From NCBI GenBank assembly GCA_947501115.1, contig CANMVX010000016.1, forward strand, positions 17,584 through 81,583: a DNA stretch of 64,000 nucleotides, in the 5' to 3' direction. The notes beneath the pieces are model-generated. The model saw only the letters and a program-made list of their open reading frames with translations. It was not told the DNA's origin and did not search any database. Source of the stretch: Haliscomenobacteraceae bacterium (GTDB lineage Bacteria > Bacteroidota > Bacteroidia > Chitinophagales > Saprospiraceae). The position numbers were made by a program, and so were the translations under genes. Below, piece by piece: positions 18,227 through 26,780 of this stretch (position 1 is the first letter of the stretch; each line of letters starts with the position of its first letter).

Positions 18227-18301
18227 AATTGGCTGAAAACTAATTCTTGAATGTATAATCTAACTTGACCTCAATATAAATTTCAAATTTTACAATTCCA
18301 A

Positions 18302-18338
18302 AAAATAATAGGGGAAATAGGGGATCCCCTATTATTTT
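18302..18338. promoter_or_regulatory. Nested palindrome upstream of the Kelch/wHTH sensor gene
   Basis: A perfect 18-bp palindrome, AATAGGGGATCCCCTATT, lies at 18316-18333. A further copy of the left arm (AATAATAGGGG, 18304-18314) can pair with the right arm to form a 13-bp stem (18302-18314 with 18326-18338). It lies 44 bases before a -7 element TATATTTG. It looks like an operator for a dimeric regulator, or an alternative-hairpin element. The binding protein is not known; the adjacent winged-helix protein is a candidate. Confidence 0.6.
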
Positions 18339-18376
18339 AAAAAATAATGGGATATTTTTTTGACCAATTTTCGTTC

Positions 18377-18384
18377 TATATTTG
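18377..18384 (+). promoter_or_regulatory. -7 element for the Kelch/wHTH sensor gene
   Basis: TATATTTG matches TAnnTTTG exactly. A TTTG at 18359-18362 is too close (14 bases) to be a standard -33 element. Transcription would start near 18391, which places the start codon at 18407. Confidence 0.6.
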
Positions 18385-18406
18385 TAAGACCGAAAAATCT
18401 CGATGT

Positions 18407-19846
18407 ATGCTCAGAAATGTTTTTATTTGTCTTCTTTCGCTCTCCCTTTTCATTTCTGACATTACGTGCCAATCCATAAATCAGCCATTAGTTCTATCTT
18501 CTGAGCAATTCAACATTGCGGTCAATCCTCAAAATGGAGATTATATCGTTCTTGCAAAAGATAGTTTTTATTTATTTAATTTGTCAGTGTCGGGAGGGTG
18601 GAGACCTTATAAGTACAAAAAGAACGACCTGGATTCGGTTTTGAAGCAACCTATAGAATTGAACTTCATTCACGATGCAAAGCAAGTTCTTTTCTTTGCC
18701 GGCGGTGGTGGTCAGGTATATCTTTTTAAAGATTCTTCTATTCTTCGTCAGGATAAATCCTTTCTGCAAAAAAATCAATTTGGTGCGGCAAGCTTTGAGT
18801 TTAAAGATAAAATTATTCTTTACAGCGGGTATGGCTTTTATTCGTATAAACCATATATGACAGAATATTCTGATAAAACCGATGAATGGTTCTTAAGACC
18901 TTATGCTTCTAATCAATATTTACCAAAAGGCAGGCAGGCGGTCGTTTATCAGTTAGATAAAAATTTGGGCTACTTTTATATGTCTTCGGGATATACTTTA
19001 AACAAGCCATATTTTGAAGATGTGGAAAATTTGGATTTAAATGATGTCTGGAGGTTTGATCTGAACACAAACAAATGGAAACAACTTGGATACATAGACG
19101 ATGATAGGAGAATTAGAAATCTTCGGTTTCCTTTCTTTGCAAGGGGGAATTTTTATGCGATTGAGAAAGGACCAAATAATGCCATCGTTAAAATAAATAT
19201 AGCGAAAAATTCATTTGAAAAATTTAAAACAGATCATCTTGTTGATCAGTCTTTAGTAGAATATGGGACGTTCTATAATACTAAGGATGAAAATATTCTT
19301 TTGGTAATACAAGGTAAGGACCTAAGGGACAAACATAGTTTTATAGTAAGTATAGTTCCGCTCAAAGAATTAGAAAAGAACTTAATTATATCCAAAAAAT
19401 ATTATTTCACTGTGTTTGATAAGTTATGGCCTTTCTTTTTGATGATTGCAGCGCTGGTGAGTTTAATCTTTTTTAGTAGAGAATTAAAGAAAAGAAAAAA
19501 TAATCAGCGAAATGAAAAACCGGTCATTCATTTTAATCTAACTGAAAACCAAGTTACTTATAGTGGAATCAGGATTCCTTTTGAGGATGAACAGATTCAG
19601 TTTCTAAATTATCTGGTGGAAAACGGGGGTGAAATTTCAAACAATGATTTATTAGACTTTATAAAAAAAGGCCATGAATCATTAGATACATTAAAGAAAA
19701 GAAAGCTAAAGTTAATAATGGATATAAATCAAATTTTTAAAATTTGCACGGGGTTAGGCAGTCCGTTTTTGCTTGAGCTAAAAGATGATAATGACAGGAG
19801 GTATAAAGACTATCTTATTAACCCTGTTTATGAGGTGAGCGTTTAA
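18407..19846 (+). CDS. Membrane-tethered sensor: Kelch-like propeller, TM, OmpR-like winged helix
   Basis: This 479-residue protein starts at ATG 18407; the frame is open from 18347, but the promoter -7 element lies inside that extension. It has a signal peptide (MLRNVFICLLSLSLF...ITCQ) and a periplasmic Kelch-like propeller of about 310 residues with repeats such as DVWRFDLNTNKWKQLGYI. One transmembrane helix (LWPFFLMIAALVSLIFF) lies near residues 340-357. The cytoplasmic tail of about 110 residues resembles an OmpR/PhoB winged helix (GIRIPFEDEQIQFLNYLVENGG, SNNDLLDFI, a SLDTLKKRKLKLI helix). I infer a one-protein signal transducer that binds DNA at the inner membrane. The ligand is unknown. 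Confidence 0.7.
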   Translation: MLRNVFICLLSLSLFISDITCQSINQPLVLSSEQFNIAVNPQNGDYIVLAKDSFYLFNLSVSGGWRPYKYKKNDLDSVLKQPIELNFIHDAKQVLFFAGGGGQVYLFKDSSILRQDKSFLQKNQFGAASFEFKDKIILYSGYGFYSYKPYMTEYSDKTDEWFLRPYASNQYLPKGRQAVVYQLDKNLGYFYMSSGYTLNKPYFEDVENLDLNDVWRFDLNTNKWKQLGYIDDDRRIRNLRFPFFARGNFYAIEKGPNNAIVKINIAKNSFEKFKTDHLVDQSLVEYGTFYNTKDENILLVIQGKDLRDKHSFIVSIVPLKELEKNLIISKKYYFTVFDKLWPFFLMIAALVSLIFFSRELKKRKNNQRNEKPVIHFNLTENQVTYSGIRIPFEDEQIQFLNYLVENGGEISNNDLLDFIKKGHESLDTLKKRKLKLIMDINQIFKICTGLGSPFLLELKDDNDRRYKDYLINPVYEVSV

Positions 19847-19851
19847 AATAC

Positions 19852-19881
19852 AAAAAGCCAACCTTTTCAGGTTGACTTTTT
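19852..19881. terminator. Bidirectional terminator hairpin
   Basis: AAAAAGCCAACCT and AGGTTGACTTTTT form a 13-bp stem (one G-U pair) with a short TTTC loop. T-runs on both strands allow it to end both the sensor gene and the oppositely oriented tRNA-Asn. Confidence 0.85.
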
Positions 19882-19882
19882 G

Positions 19883-19956
19883 CGCCTCAGGTAGGGCTCG
19901 AACCTACGACCTACGGATTAACAGTCCGCCGCTCTAACCGGCTGAGCTACTGAGGC
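19883..19956 (-). tRNA. tRNA-Asn (GTT)
   Basis: On the minus strand this is a 74-nt cloverleaf. Acceptor GCCTCAG pairs with CTGAGGC, the D-arm contains AGCTCAGCCGGTTAGAGC, the anticodon loop is CTGTTAA (GTT), and the T-arm is GTAGGTTCGAGCCCTAC-like. The discriminator base is G and CCA is not encoded. Confidence 0.97.
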
Positions 19957-19995
19957 AGGTTAGATGCACCTTTAGATATTTTCAAAAGGCGACTG

Positions 19996-20028
19996 CAAAA
20001 ATAGAAGGATTATTAAATAAATTGCAAT
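19996..20028 (-). promoter_or_regulatory. Promoter of tRNA-Asn
   Basis: The minus strand reads TATTTTTG at 20003-19996 (TAnnTTTG), with ATTG (one mismatch to TTTG) 21 bases upstream. Transcription would start about 30 bases before the tRNA. Confidence 0.5.
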
Positions 20029-20059
20029 ATTTACACAATAAATTTTAAAAAAAATCACA

Positions 20060-20983
20060 ATGAAATTATTAACCGTTGGTACTGTGGCATTTGACGATAT
20101 TGAAACGCCATTTGGTAGAGCTGAAAAGGCTATTGGAGGGGCTGCAACTTACATTTCTTTGGCCGCTTCATACTTTGCTGAGCAAGTTAGGATCGTTTCT
20201 GTAGTGGGTGACGATTTTCCTGAAAGCGTTTTGCAAGACTTAACAAGTCGAAATATTGATTTGGCAGGGCTGGAAGTAAAGAAAGGTGAAAAGTCGTTTT
20301 TCTGGGCGGGACGATACCACAATGACATGAACTCACGAGATACCCTTGAAACGCAACTTAATGTATTAGCCGATTTTAATCCTATTCTTCCGGAAGAATA
20401 TAAAAGTTCAGATTTTTTAATGTTAGGAAACTTAACGCCAGACATTCAATTATCGGTTATTGAACAAATGGCGGGTAAGCCAAAATTAATTGCGTTGGAT
20501 ACGATGAACTTTTGGATGGATATTGCCATGGAAAGTCTCAAAAAGGTATTAAAAAGAATTGACATGCTTATTATCAATGACGAAGAGGCTAGGCAACTGG
20601 CTGGTACCTATTCGTTGGTGACGGCTGCGGCTATAATCCATGAAATGGGACCCAAATTTGTTGTAATTAAAAAAGGAGAACACGGTGCCCTTTTATTTGA
20701 AGGGGAAAATATATTTTATGCTCCGGCATTACCATTGGCGGAGGTTTTTGACCCAACAGGTGCCGGCGATACCTTTGCAGGCGGATTGATGGGGTATTTA
20801 GCTATGACCGGAGAGGTTTCTTTCGACAATTTAAAGAGAGCTATTATTTACGGTTCAGCAATGGCTTCATTTTGCGTTGAAAAGTTTAGTACAGAAAGAT
20901 TGCTGAACCTTTCAAAAGTTGACATTGACGCGCGGATAGAAAAATTTGGTAAACTGGTAAATTTTGATTCTATTCCAGTGTAA
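20060..20983 (+). CDS. PfkB-family sugar kinase
   Basis: This 307-residue ribokinase/PfkB fold kinase phosphorylates a sugar or nucleoside using ATP. The N-terminal glycine-rich signature is KAIGGAATYISLAASYFA, followed by the lid strand and sugar-binding region. The second PfkB signature EVFDPTGAGDTFAGGLMGY contains the catalytic base Asp237 and the anion hole GAGD. The substrate is uncertain: related Bacteroidota proteins are annotated simply as PfkB or as adenosine-kinase-like. It converges on rlmN with a 4-base gap. Confidence 0.88.
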   Translation: MKLLTVGTVAFDDIETPFGRAEKAIGGAATYISLAASYFAEQVRIVSVVGDDFPESVLQDLTSRNIDLAGLEVKKGEKSFFWAGRYHNDMNSRDTLETQLNVLADFNPILPEEYKSSDFLMLGNLTPDIQLSVIEQMAGKPKLIALDTMNFWMDIAMESLKKVLKRIDMLIINDEEARQLAGTYSLVTAAAIIHEMGPKFVVIKKGEHGALLFEGENIFYAPALPLAEVFDPTGAGDTFAGGLMGYLAMTGEVSFDNLKRAIIYGSAMASFCVEKFSTERLLNLSKVDIDARIEKFGKLVNFDSIPV

Positions 20984-20987
20984 ATAA

Positions 20988-22028
20988 TTACTCCTGATTG
21001 GCTAACTGTCCGCATGCGGCATCAATATCTTTTCCCCTGCTACGGCGGACAGTTACCATTATTCCTTTTTCCCGGACAGTCTTTGCAAAAATATCTATCT
21101 TATTTCCACTGGCCTTTTCAAAAGGGGCATCGGGAATAGGATTGTATTCAATAATATTTATTCTTACTGGAAAATTCCGGCATAGTTTAACCAAATTTAA
21201 AGCATCGGCAACGGAATCATTAAATCCCTGGAAAGCAATATATTCATAACTTATTCTATTCCCTGTTTTTTCATAATAATAGGAAATAGCTTCTAAGATA
21301 GCCTTTAAGTTGTTTGATTCATTAATGGGCATTATCTGATTTCTTTTCTCGTCATCAGCTGCATGAAGAGAAAGGGCTAAATTAGTTTTTGTCCCATCAT
21401 CGGCTAATTGCCGGATCATTTTCCCAATGCCTGCTGTACTTATAGTAATTCGTCGGGCTGCCATGTTCCACCCCGTCAGCGATGTTAGCTTTTCAATACT
21501 GTCCATAACGGGTTTGTAAGCTAATAGAGGTTCGCCCATGCCCATATAGACAACGTTGGTCAGTTTCTTATTAAAATGCTCGAGGCATAAGTTATTTATA
21601 GCATTTACCTGACTTACAATTTCTCCTGCAGTCAGATTTCTTTCTCTTTTCATTTTTCCCGTTGCACAAAAACTACAAGTTAAGCTGCAACCAACCTGGC
21701 TGGAAACACAGACGGTAAATCGGTTTTCATCCAATACGGGAATAAGTACGCTCTCTATGTTAAATCCGTCATGTAATCTGAATCTGGCTTTTATGGTCCC
21801 GTCTTCACTAATTTGTTGTTTGTCCAAGGTAATGTTAAGGAAAATAAAATATTCATTTAGCTTTTCCCGAAGAAGAATGGGTAGGTTCGTCATTTCCTCG
21901 AAAGACTGAGCGTTATGTTGCCAAAGCCAGGCATATATTTGTTTGGCACGAAAAGATGGTTGCCCCCAGGAGCTTAGTAATTCTGATAAACCGGGTAGAG
22001 AAGCCTCTCTAATATCTTGTTGTTTCAT
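20988..22028 (-). CDS. rlmN: 23S rRNA (adenine2503-C2)-methyltransferase RlmN
   Basis: RlmN is a radical-SAM enzyme that methylates C2 of A2503 in 23S rRNA and A37 of some tRNAs. I use ATG 22028 (MKQQDIREASLPGLSELL), which leaves 32 bases to the upstream gene; the frame is open to 22091 but would overlap the peptidase stop. The [4Fe-4S] cluster motif is CSLTCSFC (Cys114, Cys118, Cys121 from this start). The methyl-carrying cysteine is in DAACGQL near the C-terminus. VYMGMGEPLLAYKPV and RGKDIDAACG are diagnostic. Confidence 0.96.
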   Translation of the reverse strand: MKQQDIREASLPGLSELLSSWGQPSFRAKQIYAWLWQHNAQSFEEMTNLPILLREKLNEYFIFLNITLDKQQISEDGTIKARFRLHDGFNIESVLIPVLDENRFTVCVSSQVGCSLTCSFCATGKMKRERNLTAGEIVSQVNAINNLCLEHFNKKLTNVVYMGMGEPLLAYKPVMDSIEKLTSLTGWNMAARRITISTAGIGKMIRQLADDGTKTNLALSLHAADDEKRNQIMPINESNNLKAILEAISYYYEKTGNRISYEYIAFQGFNDSVADALNLVKLCRNFPVRINIIEYNPIPDAPFEKASGNKIDIFAKTVREKGIMVTVRRSRGKDIDAACGQLANQE

Positions 22029-22060
22029 AGAAAACGAAATATTGTAATGATAGGGGGTAT

Positions 22061-23848
22061 TTAAATTGGAGAACATTGTTGTTGCAGCCAAATTTTTTCA
22101 TCATCAGAAATTAATGGGGATAAACCATTCCAAACCAAACGATGATAATTGTTTAACCATTCTTTTTCATCCTGGTTCAATAGAGATGAATCAATAAGTT
22201 GTTGAGAAATGGGAAACAGGGTTAAATCCTCAAAAGAAAGAAAGCCATTTTCAAGATCTTTACAAAGCAGGATGTTTTCAATCCGTATGCCATATTCGCC
22301 CTCAATATAAACTCCGGGTTCGTTGGTGGTAATCATGCCTGGCTTTAACGCGGTAGTTCCCCTGCTAGTAGTCGGATTTGTTGCAAATCCCTGTGGACCT
22401 TCATGGACGGACAGAAAAAAACCTACACCATGGCCAGTACCATGCGCATAATTCAAACCTTGCTTCCACAGGGGGGTCCTGGCTAAAGTATCGAGTTGCA
22501 TACCCACGGTACCGGAGGGAAATTGGGCAGAGGCTAAAGTAATAAATCCCTTTAACACTAAAGTAAAGTGCTTTTTTATTAGTAATGGCGGGTTGTTTCC
22601 TAGAAATATGGTTCTGGTAATATCGGTGGTTCCGTCCAGGTATTGCCCACCTGAATCGACTAAAAGTAATCCACCTTTTTTAATGATAGCGGCATTCTCC
22701 AAAGTAGGATGATAATGAATTATGGCACCGTTGCTTTTGTAGCCAACAATGGCATTAAAACTTTCACCTCTATAATCGGCCTGTTGGGCTCTGTAAAAGG
22801 CACATTTTTCCGCAAAATCAAATTCAGAGATAGCATTCTCATTTTCTATTTCACTTTCTAACCATCTAAAGGCACGAATCAGGGCTATGCCATCTTTAAG
22901 CATTGCCTTTTGAATGTGCGTTATTTCATTTTCCGATTTAACCGCCTTGAGTTCCATAATCCAATTGGGGTGCATCAAGCACCTTTCAGGAGGTATAATC
23001 TTGTAAATGGCAGCATTTAACGATTCAGGGTGTACGATAAAGGTAACATCACTCCCTAAATGAGTTATGGAATCCATTAGGGTCTCATAAGGTAAAATAG
23101 TGATATTTTCCTTTGATAAGGATTCCTTTGTTTTGGTAGATATTTTTTTTTCGTTGACAAATAAAAAACTGGTTTCTTTCCCTAATAATAAATACGCGTA
23201 GAATAAAGGATTAAACGGAATATCATTGCCTCTTAAATTTAATATCCATGCAATATCATCTAAAGTGGACAGGACAAGATAATCAGCATCAAATGATGTC
23301 ATTTTAGCTCTTAATAAACCCATTTTACGCTCCCTGCTCATTGACGAAAAATGAATATCATGTTCAAATATCTCTGAAGCAGGTAAAGCAGGTCTGTTTA
23401 CCCATAGTTTGTCAAAAGGGTCATATTGTGGAAAAAGAGTTAAATGATGTGCGGAAAAAAGGGCTGAAATTTGTTCAAGCTGTTGTATAGAGAAAAGGCG
23501 GGAATCCAAACCGACCTGTTTACCAGGAGTTAGTTGTTTAACTAACCAGGGTAAATGTTCTGGAGCATGTGGTACTATTTGTTTGTGAAGCGTTATACCT
23601 GTGCCGGATAACTCAATGTCGGCTTGTATAAAATATCTGGGGTCCGTCCAAAGTGCGGCATAATCGGCCAATACAATCAAGGTACCAGCGGAGCCTGTAA
23701 ATCCACTTATCCATTCTCTTACGGCCCAATGATCTGCAATATATTCACTTTGATGCGGATCACCGGAAGGTATAATCACCGCATCTATTTTGTTTTTTTG
23801 CATATCAATCCGTAGAGATTGAATCCGGTTCTTTATAACATCACTCAT
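22061..23848 (-). CDS. Xaa-Pro aminopeptidase (M24B, aminopeptidase P)
   Basis: This 595-residue metallopeptidase removes N-terminal residues preceding proline. Like the eukaryotic and Bacteroidota long form, it has two creatinase-like N-terminal domains (residues 8-300) before the pita-bread catalytic domain. Metal ligands are visible in LLLVDSGGQYLDGTTDITRTI, HGTGHGVGFFLSVHEGPQG and TNEPGVYIEGEYGIRIEN. No signal peptide is present, so it is cytoplasmic. It is probably transcribed with rlmN downstream. A 12-bp inverted repeat sits 2 bases upstream of its ATG. Confidence 0.94.
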   Translation of the reverse strand: MSDVIKNRIQSLRIDMQKNKIDAVIIPSGDPHQSEYIADHWAVREWISGFTGSAGTLIVLADYAALWTDPRYFIQADIELSGTGITLHKQIVPHAPEHLPWLVKQLTPGKQVGLDSRLFSIQQLEQISALFSAHHLTLFPQYDPFDKLWVNRPALPASEIFEHDIHFSSMSRERKMGLLRAKMTSFDADYLVLSTLDDIAWILNLRGNDIPFNPLFYAYLLLGKETSFLFVNEKKISTKTKESLSKENITILPYETLMDSITHLGSDVTFIVHPESLNAAIYKIIPPERCLMHPNWIMELKAVKSENEITHIQKAMLKDGIALIRAFRWLESEIENENAISEFDFAEKCAFYRAQQADYRGESFNAIVGYKSNGAIIHYHPTLENAAIIKKGGLLLVDSGGQYLDGTTDITRTIFLGNNPPLLIKKHFTLVLKGFITLASAQFPSGTVGMQLDTLARTPLWKQGLNYAHGTGHGVGFFLSVHEGPQGFATNPTTSRGTTALKPGMITTNEPGVYIEGEYGIRIENILLCKDLENGFLSFEDLTLFPISQQLIDSSLLNQDEKEWLNNYHRLVWNGLSPLISDDEKIWLQQQCSPI

Positions 23849-23850
23849 CT

Positions 23851-23882
23851 TTGATTAATTTTTATTACATAAAATTAATCAA
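23851..23882. promoter_or_regulatory. 12-bp inverted repeat in the aminopeptidase P leader
   Basis: TTGATTAATTTT (23851-23862) pairs exactly with AAAATTAATCAA (23871-23882) across an 8-base loop, directly before the aminopeptidase start codon. It may be an operator or a 5' UTR hairpin. Its AT-richness lowers confidence. Confidence 0.45.
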
Positions 23883-23956
23883 AAGAACCTTATGTAATGT
23901 TTAAAGTATAGATGTGCTTGTCTTCAGGTAAGAATACACATATAATAAAAAATAGT

Positions 23957-23964
23957 TATATTTG
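23957..23964 (+). promoter_or_regulatory. -7 element of rpoN
   Basis: TATATTTG fits TAnnTTTG exactly, 32 bases before the rpoN start codon. A clear -33 TTTG is missing at the proper spacing. Confidence 0.5.
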
Positions 23965-23996
23965 CTTAATAAACAAATAATTCGGAACAACAAGGT

Positions 23997-25526
23997 ATGC
24001 GGACAGGGTTAAGTCAGAAGCAGATACAGATTCAAAAGCTTTCACCCCAACAGATTCAACTGATGAAGCTGCTGCAGGTTCCTACTGCCTTGCTGGAACA
24101 AAGAATTAAGGAGGAGATTGAAGAAAATCCGGCGCTTGAGGAGGGGGAAAACATAGTAGAAGCGGATACACAAGACCAAGACCCCGAAGAATCTGTAGAA
24201 AGTGACTTAGAATCGGAGGATGAGCCTGTGATTGACGACGAAATGGAGGTGGTTGACTATATCCAGGAATACCTTGATAATGAGGATGATACTCCTGACT
24301 ATAAGTTGCAGGGAGATGGTTATAATCCAGAGGAGGAGGAAAAATCTATGCCTGTGGTACTGGAAAATTCTTTTTACGATTTTTTAGTACAACAAATAGG
24401 CTTGTCCACTTTTTCGAATGAAAAGGAAAGGATTATTGCCAGGCAGATTATCGGGAGTATCGACGAAGACGGTTATTTGAGAAGAGATACTTTCGCTTTA
24501 GTGGACGATTTAATTTTTTCGTTAAATATTATAGTAACGGAATTTGAGATTGAAGAAGTATTAAAAAAAGTCCAGAGATTTGACCCACCAGGTATTGGTG
24601 CCCGTGATTTACAAGAATGTTTGCTAATACAATTAGCACTGCGTATTGAACAAACAGGAAAGGAAAGCCAGACAAAAGACGCGTTGATATTGGCGTATAA
24701 AATGGTGGATAAATATTTTGATGCATTTTCAAAAAAGCACTACGAGAAGTTATTAAGATCCCTTAATATTTCTGAAAAGCAGTTAAAACAAGCGGTTGAA
24801 GAAGTATTGAAATTAAATCCCAAGCCATCAAGTGGGTATATTGGCGACGCCAAATCGAGCAATAATCAATATATTATCCCAGATTTTATCATAACAAACC
24901 GCGATGAGGAGCTTGAAGTTGTCTTACATTCCAGGAATGCACCGGAATTGAGAATTAGCGATCATTTCAGAGAAATGCTCAGGACTTACGGTGTTGATAA
25001 GACGAAAGGATTGAGTGCACAGTCTGATAAAGAAGCTGTTAAGTTTATACGACAAAAAATTGAATCTGCCCGTTGGTTTATAGACGCAATAAGACAACGT
25101 CATGAAACCATGTATAGAACGATGTATGCTATTTTGGAATATCAATATGAGTTTTTTCTAACAGGTGATCAGAAAAAGCTAAAACCCATGATATTACAAG
25201 ATATTTCAACGGCAACCGGACTAGATGTTTCAACGATTTCCAGGGTAGCCAATAGCAAGTATGTCCAAACAGAATTTGGAACTAAACGATTGAAGGAATT
25301 TTTCTCTGAATCTATGCAAATGAGTGATGGAGAGGAGGTCTCTACTATAGAGGTGAAGAAGATATTAGGGGAATTAATTGTTGGAGAAGACAAGAAACTT
25401 CCTTTGTCCGATGATAAACTGACGCAAATATTAGGAGAAAAGGGTTACCCAATTGCCCGCAGGACGGTGGCAAAATACAGGGATCAATTGAATATAGCCA
25501 AGGCATCATTAAGGAAAGAACTTTAA
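23997..25526 (+). CDS. rpoN: RNA polymerase sigma-54 factor
   Basis: Sigma-54 directs RNA polymerase to -24/-12 promoters that need an AAA+ activator. The 509-residue protein shows all three parts. Region I is glutamine/leucine-rich (QKQIQIQKLSPQQIQLMKLLQVP and EEIEENPALEE). A very acidic region II covers about residues 50-115. Region III holds the core-binding and HTH segments and ends in the RpoN box ARRTVAKYRDQLNIA near residues 485-499. No enhancer-binding protein is encoded in this window. It converges with the aminotransferase gene, overlapping it by 4 bases. Confidence 0.97.
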   Translation: MRTGLSQKQIQIQKLSPQQIQLMKLLQVPTALLEQRIKEEIEENPALEEGENIVEADTQDQDPEESVESDLESEDEPVIDDEMEVVDYIQEYLDNEDDTPDYKLQGDGYNPEEEEKSMPVVLENSFYDFLVQQIGLSTFSNEKERIIARQIIGSIDEDGYLRRDTFALVDDLIFSLNIIVTEFEIEEVLKKVQRFDPPGIGARDLQECLLIQLALRIEQTGKESQTKDALILAYKMVDKYFDAFSKKHYEKLLRSLNISEKQLKQAVEEVLKLNPKPSSGYIGDAKSSNNQYIIPDFIITNRDEELEVVLHSRNAPELRISDHFREMLRTYGVDKTKGLSAQSDKEAVKFIRQKIESARWFIDAIRQRHETMYRTMYAILEYQYEFFLTGDQKKLKPMILQDISTATGLDVSTISRVANSKYVQTEFGTKRLKEFFSESMQMSDGEEVSTIEVKKILGELIVGEDKKLPLSDDKLTQILGEKGYPIARRTVAKYRDQLNIAKASLRKEL

Positions 25527-26710
25527 GGAATTACTTCATTTAAACATTCCATCAAAATAGAGCAAGCCTCGTCAATTTCCTCAAAGGTAATGGTCAAAGG
25601 TGGCGCAATCCTTAGAGAACGATCATTAAACAGAAACCAATCGGTAATTAATCCCTTCCCAATAGCGAGGTGAATCACTTTTCGAACCAAATCTGCATTA
25701 TCTAAGTCTAAGGCCATAAGTAGGCCGGCATGTCTGATTTCTTTAATGAAGGGATGTTTTAGGTTAGAGATAAATCTATCTGATTTTGCCTGAACCAAAG
25801 AAATGAGGTCACTGTCTATTAAAAATTGAAGGGTAGCGAATGCCGCGGCAGAACTTACCGGATGCCCACCGAAAGTAGTTATATGTCCCAGGACTGGATT
25901 TTCAGAAAGCCCTGACATTATTTCTTTAGAGGAAATAAAAGCACCGATAGGCATACCACCACCTAAACCTTTGGCTAGTAGGAGAATATCAGGATTAACA
26001 CCATATTGACTAAAAGCAAAAAGACTTCCCGTTCTACCCATACCTGTCTGAATTTCATCAAGAATGAGTAGCGTTCCCGTCGATTTGCAACGATCTGCAA
26101 CTTGTTTTAAAAAATCTCCATGGGGAAGGCGCACCCCAAATTCAGCTTGTACCGTTTCAAGAATAACTGCCGCTGTTTTGTTTGTAATAAGGTCTAAACA
26201 AGAAAGACAATTAAAATCGATATGATTAATGTGAGGAAGTAATGGAAAAAAGGCTTCTGTAAAGGTAGTGGGAAACATAAGGGAAGCCGCACCTTGAGTA
26301 CTGCCATGGTAGGCAAATTTTGCTGAAATAATTTCAGAACGGCCCGTATATTTTTTCGCAAGTTTCATGGCTCCTTCTGTTGCTTCAGAGCCGCTATTAA
26401 CCAAATAAACCGAGGATAAATTTTCAGGTAATAAAGAAGTTAGCAGGGATACCAGTTTAATCTGCGGACTTAATACAAATTCACCATAAACGAGGGTATG
26501 CATGTATAAATCTACCTGATTTTTAATGGCATTAACCACGGCGGGGTGTCTGTGGCCTAACACACTAACACTTATTCCAGCGATAACATCCAAATATTTT
26601 TTATCGTCGGCATCGTACAGATAAACACCTTCTGAACGGACAATTTCCAGAGCTAAGGGAGCGGGACTGGTTTGAGCAAGGTGGTTGAGAAAAAGCTGTC
26701 GGTTATTCAT
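25523..26710 (-). CDS. Class III PLP-dependent aminotransferase
   Basis: This 395-residue fold-type I transaminase belongs to the acetylornithine/ornithine aminotransferase-like group. The PLP-binding region is LILDEIQTGMGRTGSLFAFSQYGVNPDILLLAKGLGGGMPIGAF, where the lysine of LLAKGLGGG forms the Schiff base. VNSGSEATEGAMKLAKKYTGR and the phosphate-binding TTFGGHPVSSAAA are also present. No arginine genes are adjacent, so the substrate is not fixed; it is often annotated as 'aspartate aminotransferase family'. It is divergent from the lysozyme gene. Confidence 0.9.
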   Translation of the reverse strand: MNNRQLFLNHLAQTSPAPLALEIVRSEGVYLYDADDKKYLDVIAGISVSVLGHRHPAVVNAIKNQVDLYMHTLVYGEFVLSPQIKLVSLLTSLLPENLSSVYLVNSGSEATEGAMKLAKKYTGRSEIISAKFAYHGSTQGAASLMFPTTFTEAFFPLLPHINHIDFNCLSCLDLITNKTAAVILETVQAEFGVRLPHGDFLKQVADRCKSTGTLLILDEIQTGMGRTGSLFAFSQYGVNPDILLLAKGLGGGMPIGAFISSKEIMSGLSENPVLGHITTFGGHPVSSAAAFATLQFLIDSDLISLVQAKSDRFISNLKHPFIKEIRHAGLLMALDLDNADLVRKVIHLAIGKGLITDWFLFNDRSLRIAPPLTITFEEIDEACSILMECLNEVIP

Positions 26711-26780
26711 ATTTTAATAAACTTAGGCAAAGTAAATAAAATTTGATTATAAATAAAGATATTTGGATAACACTAAAAAA

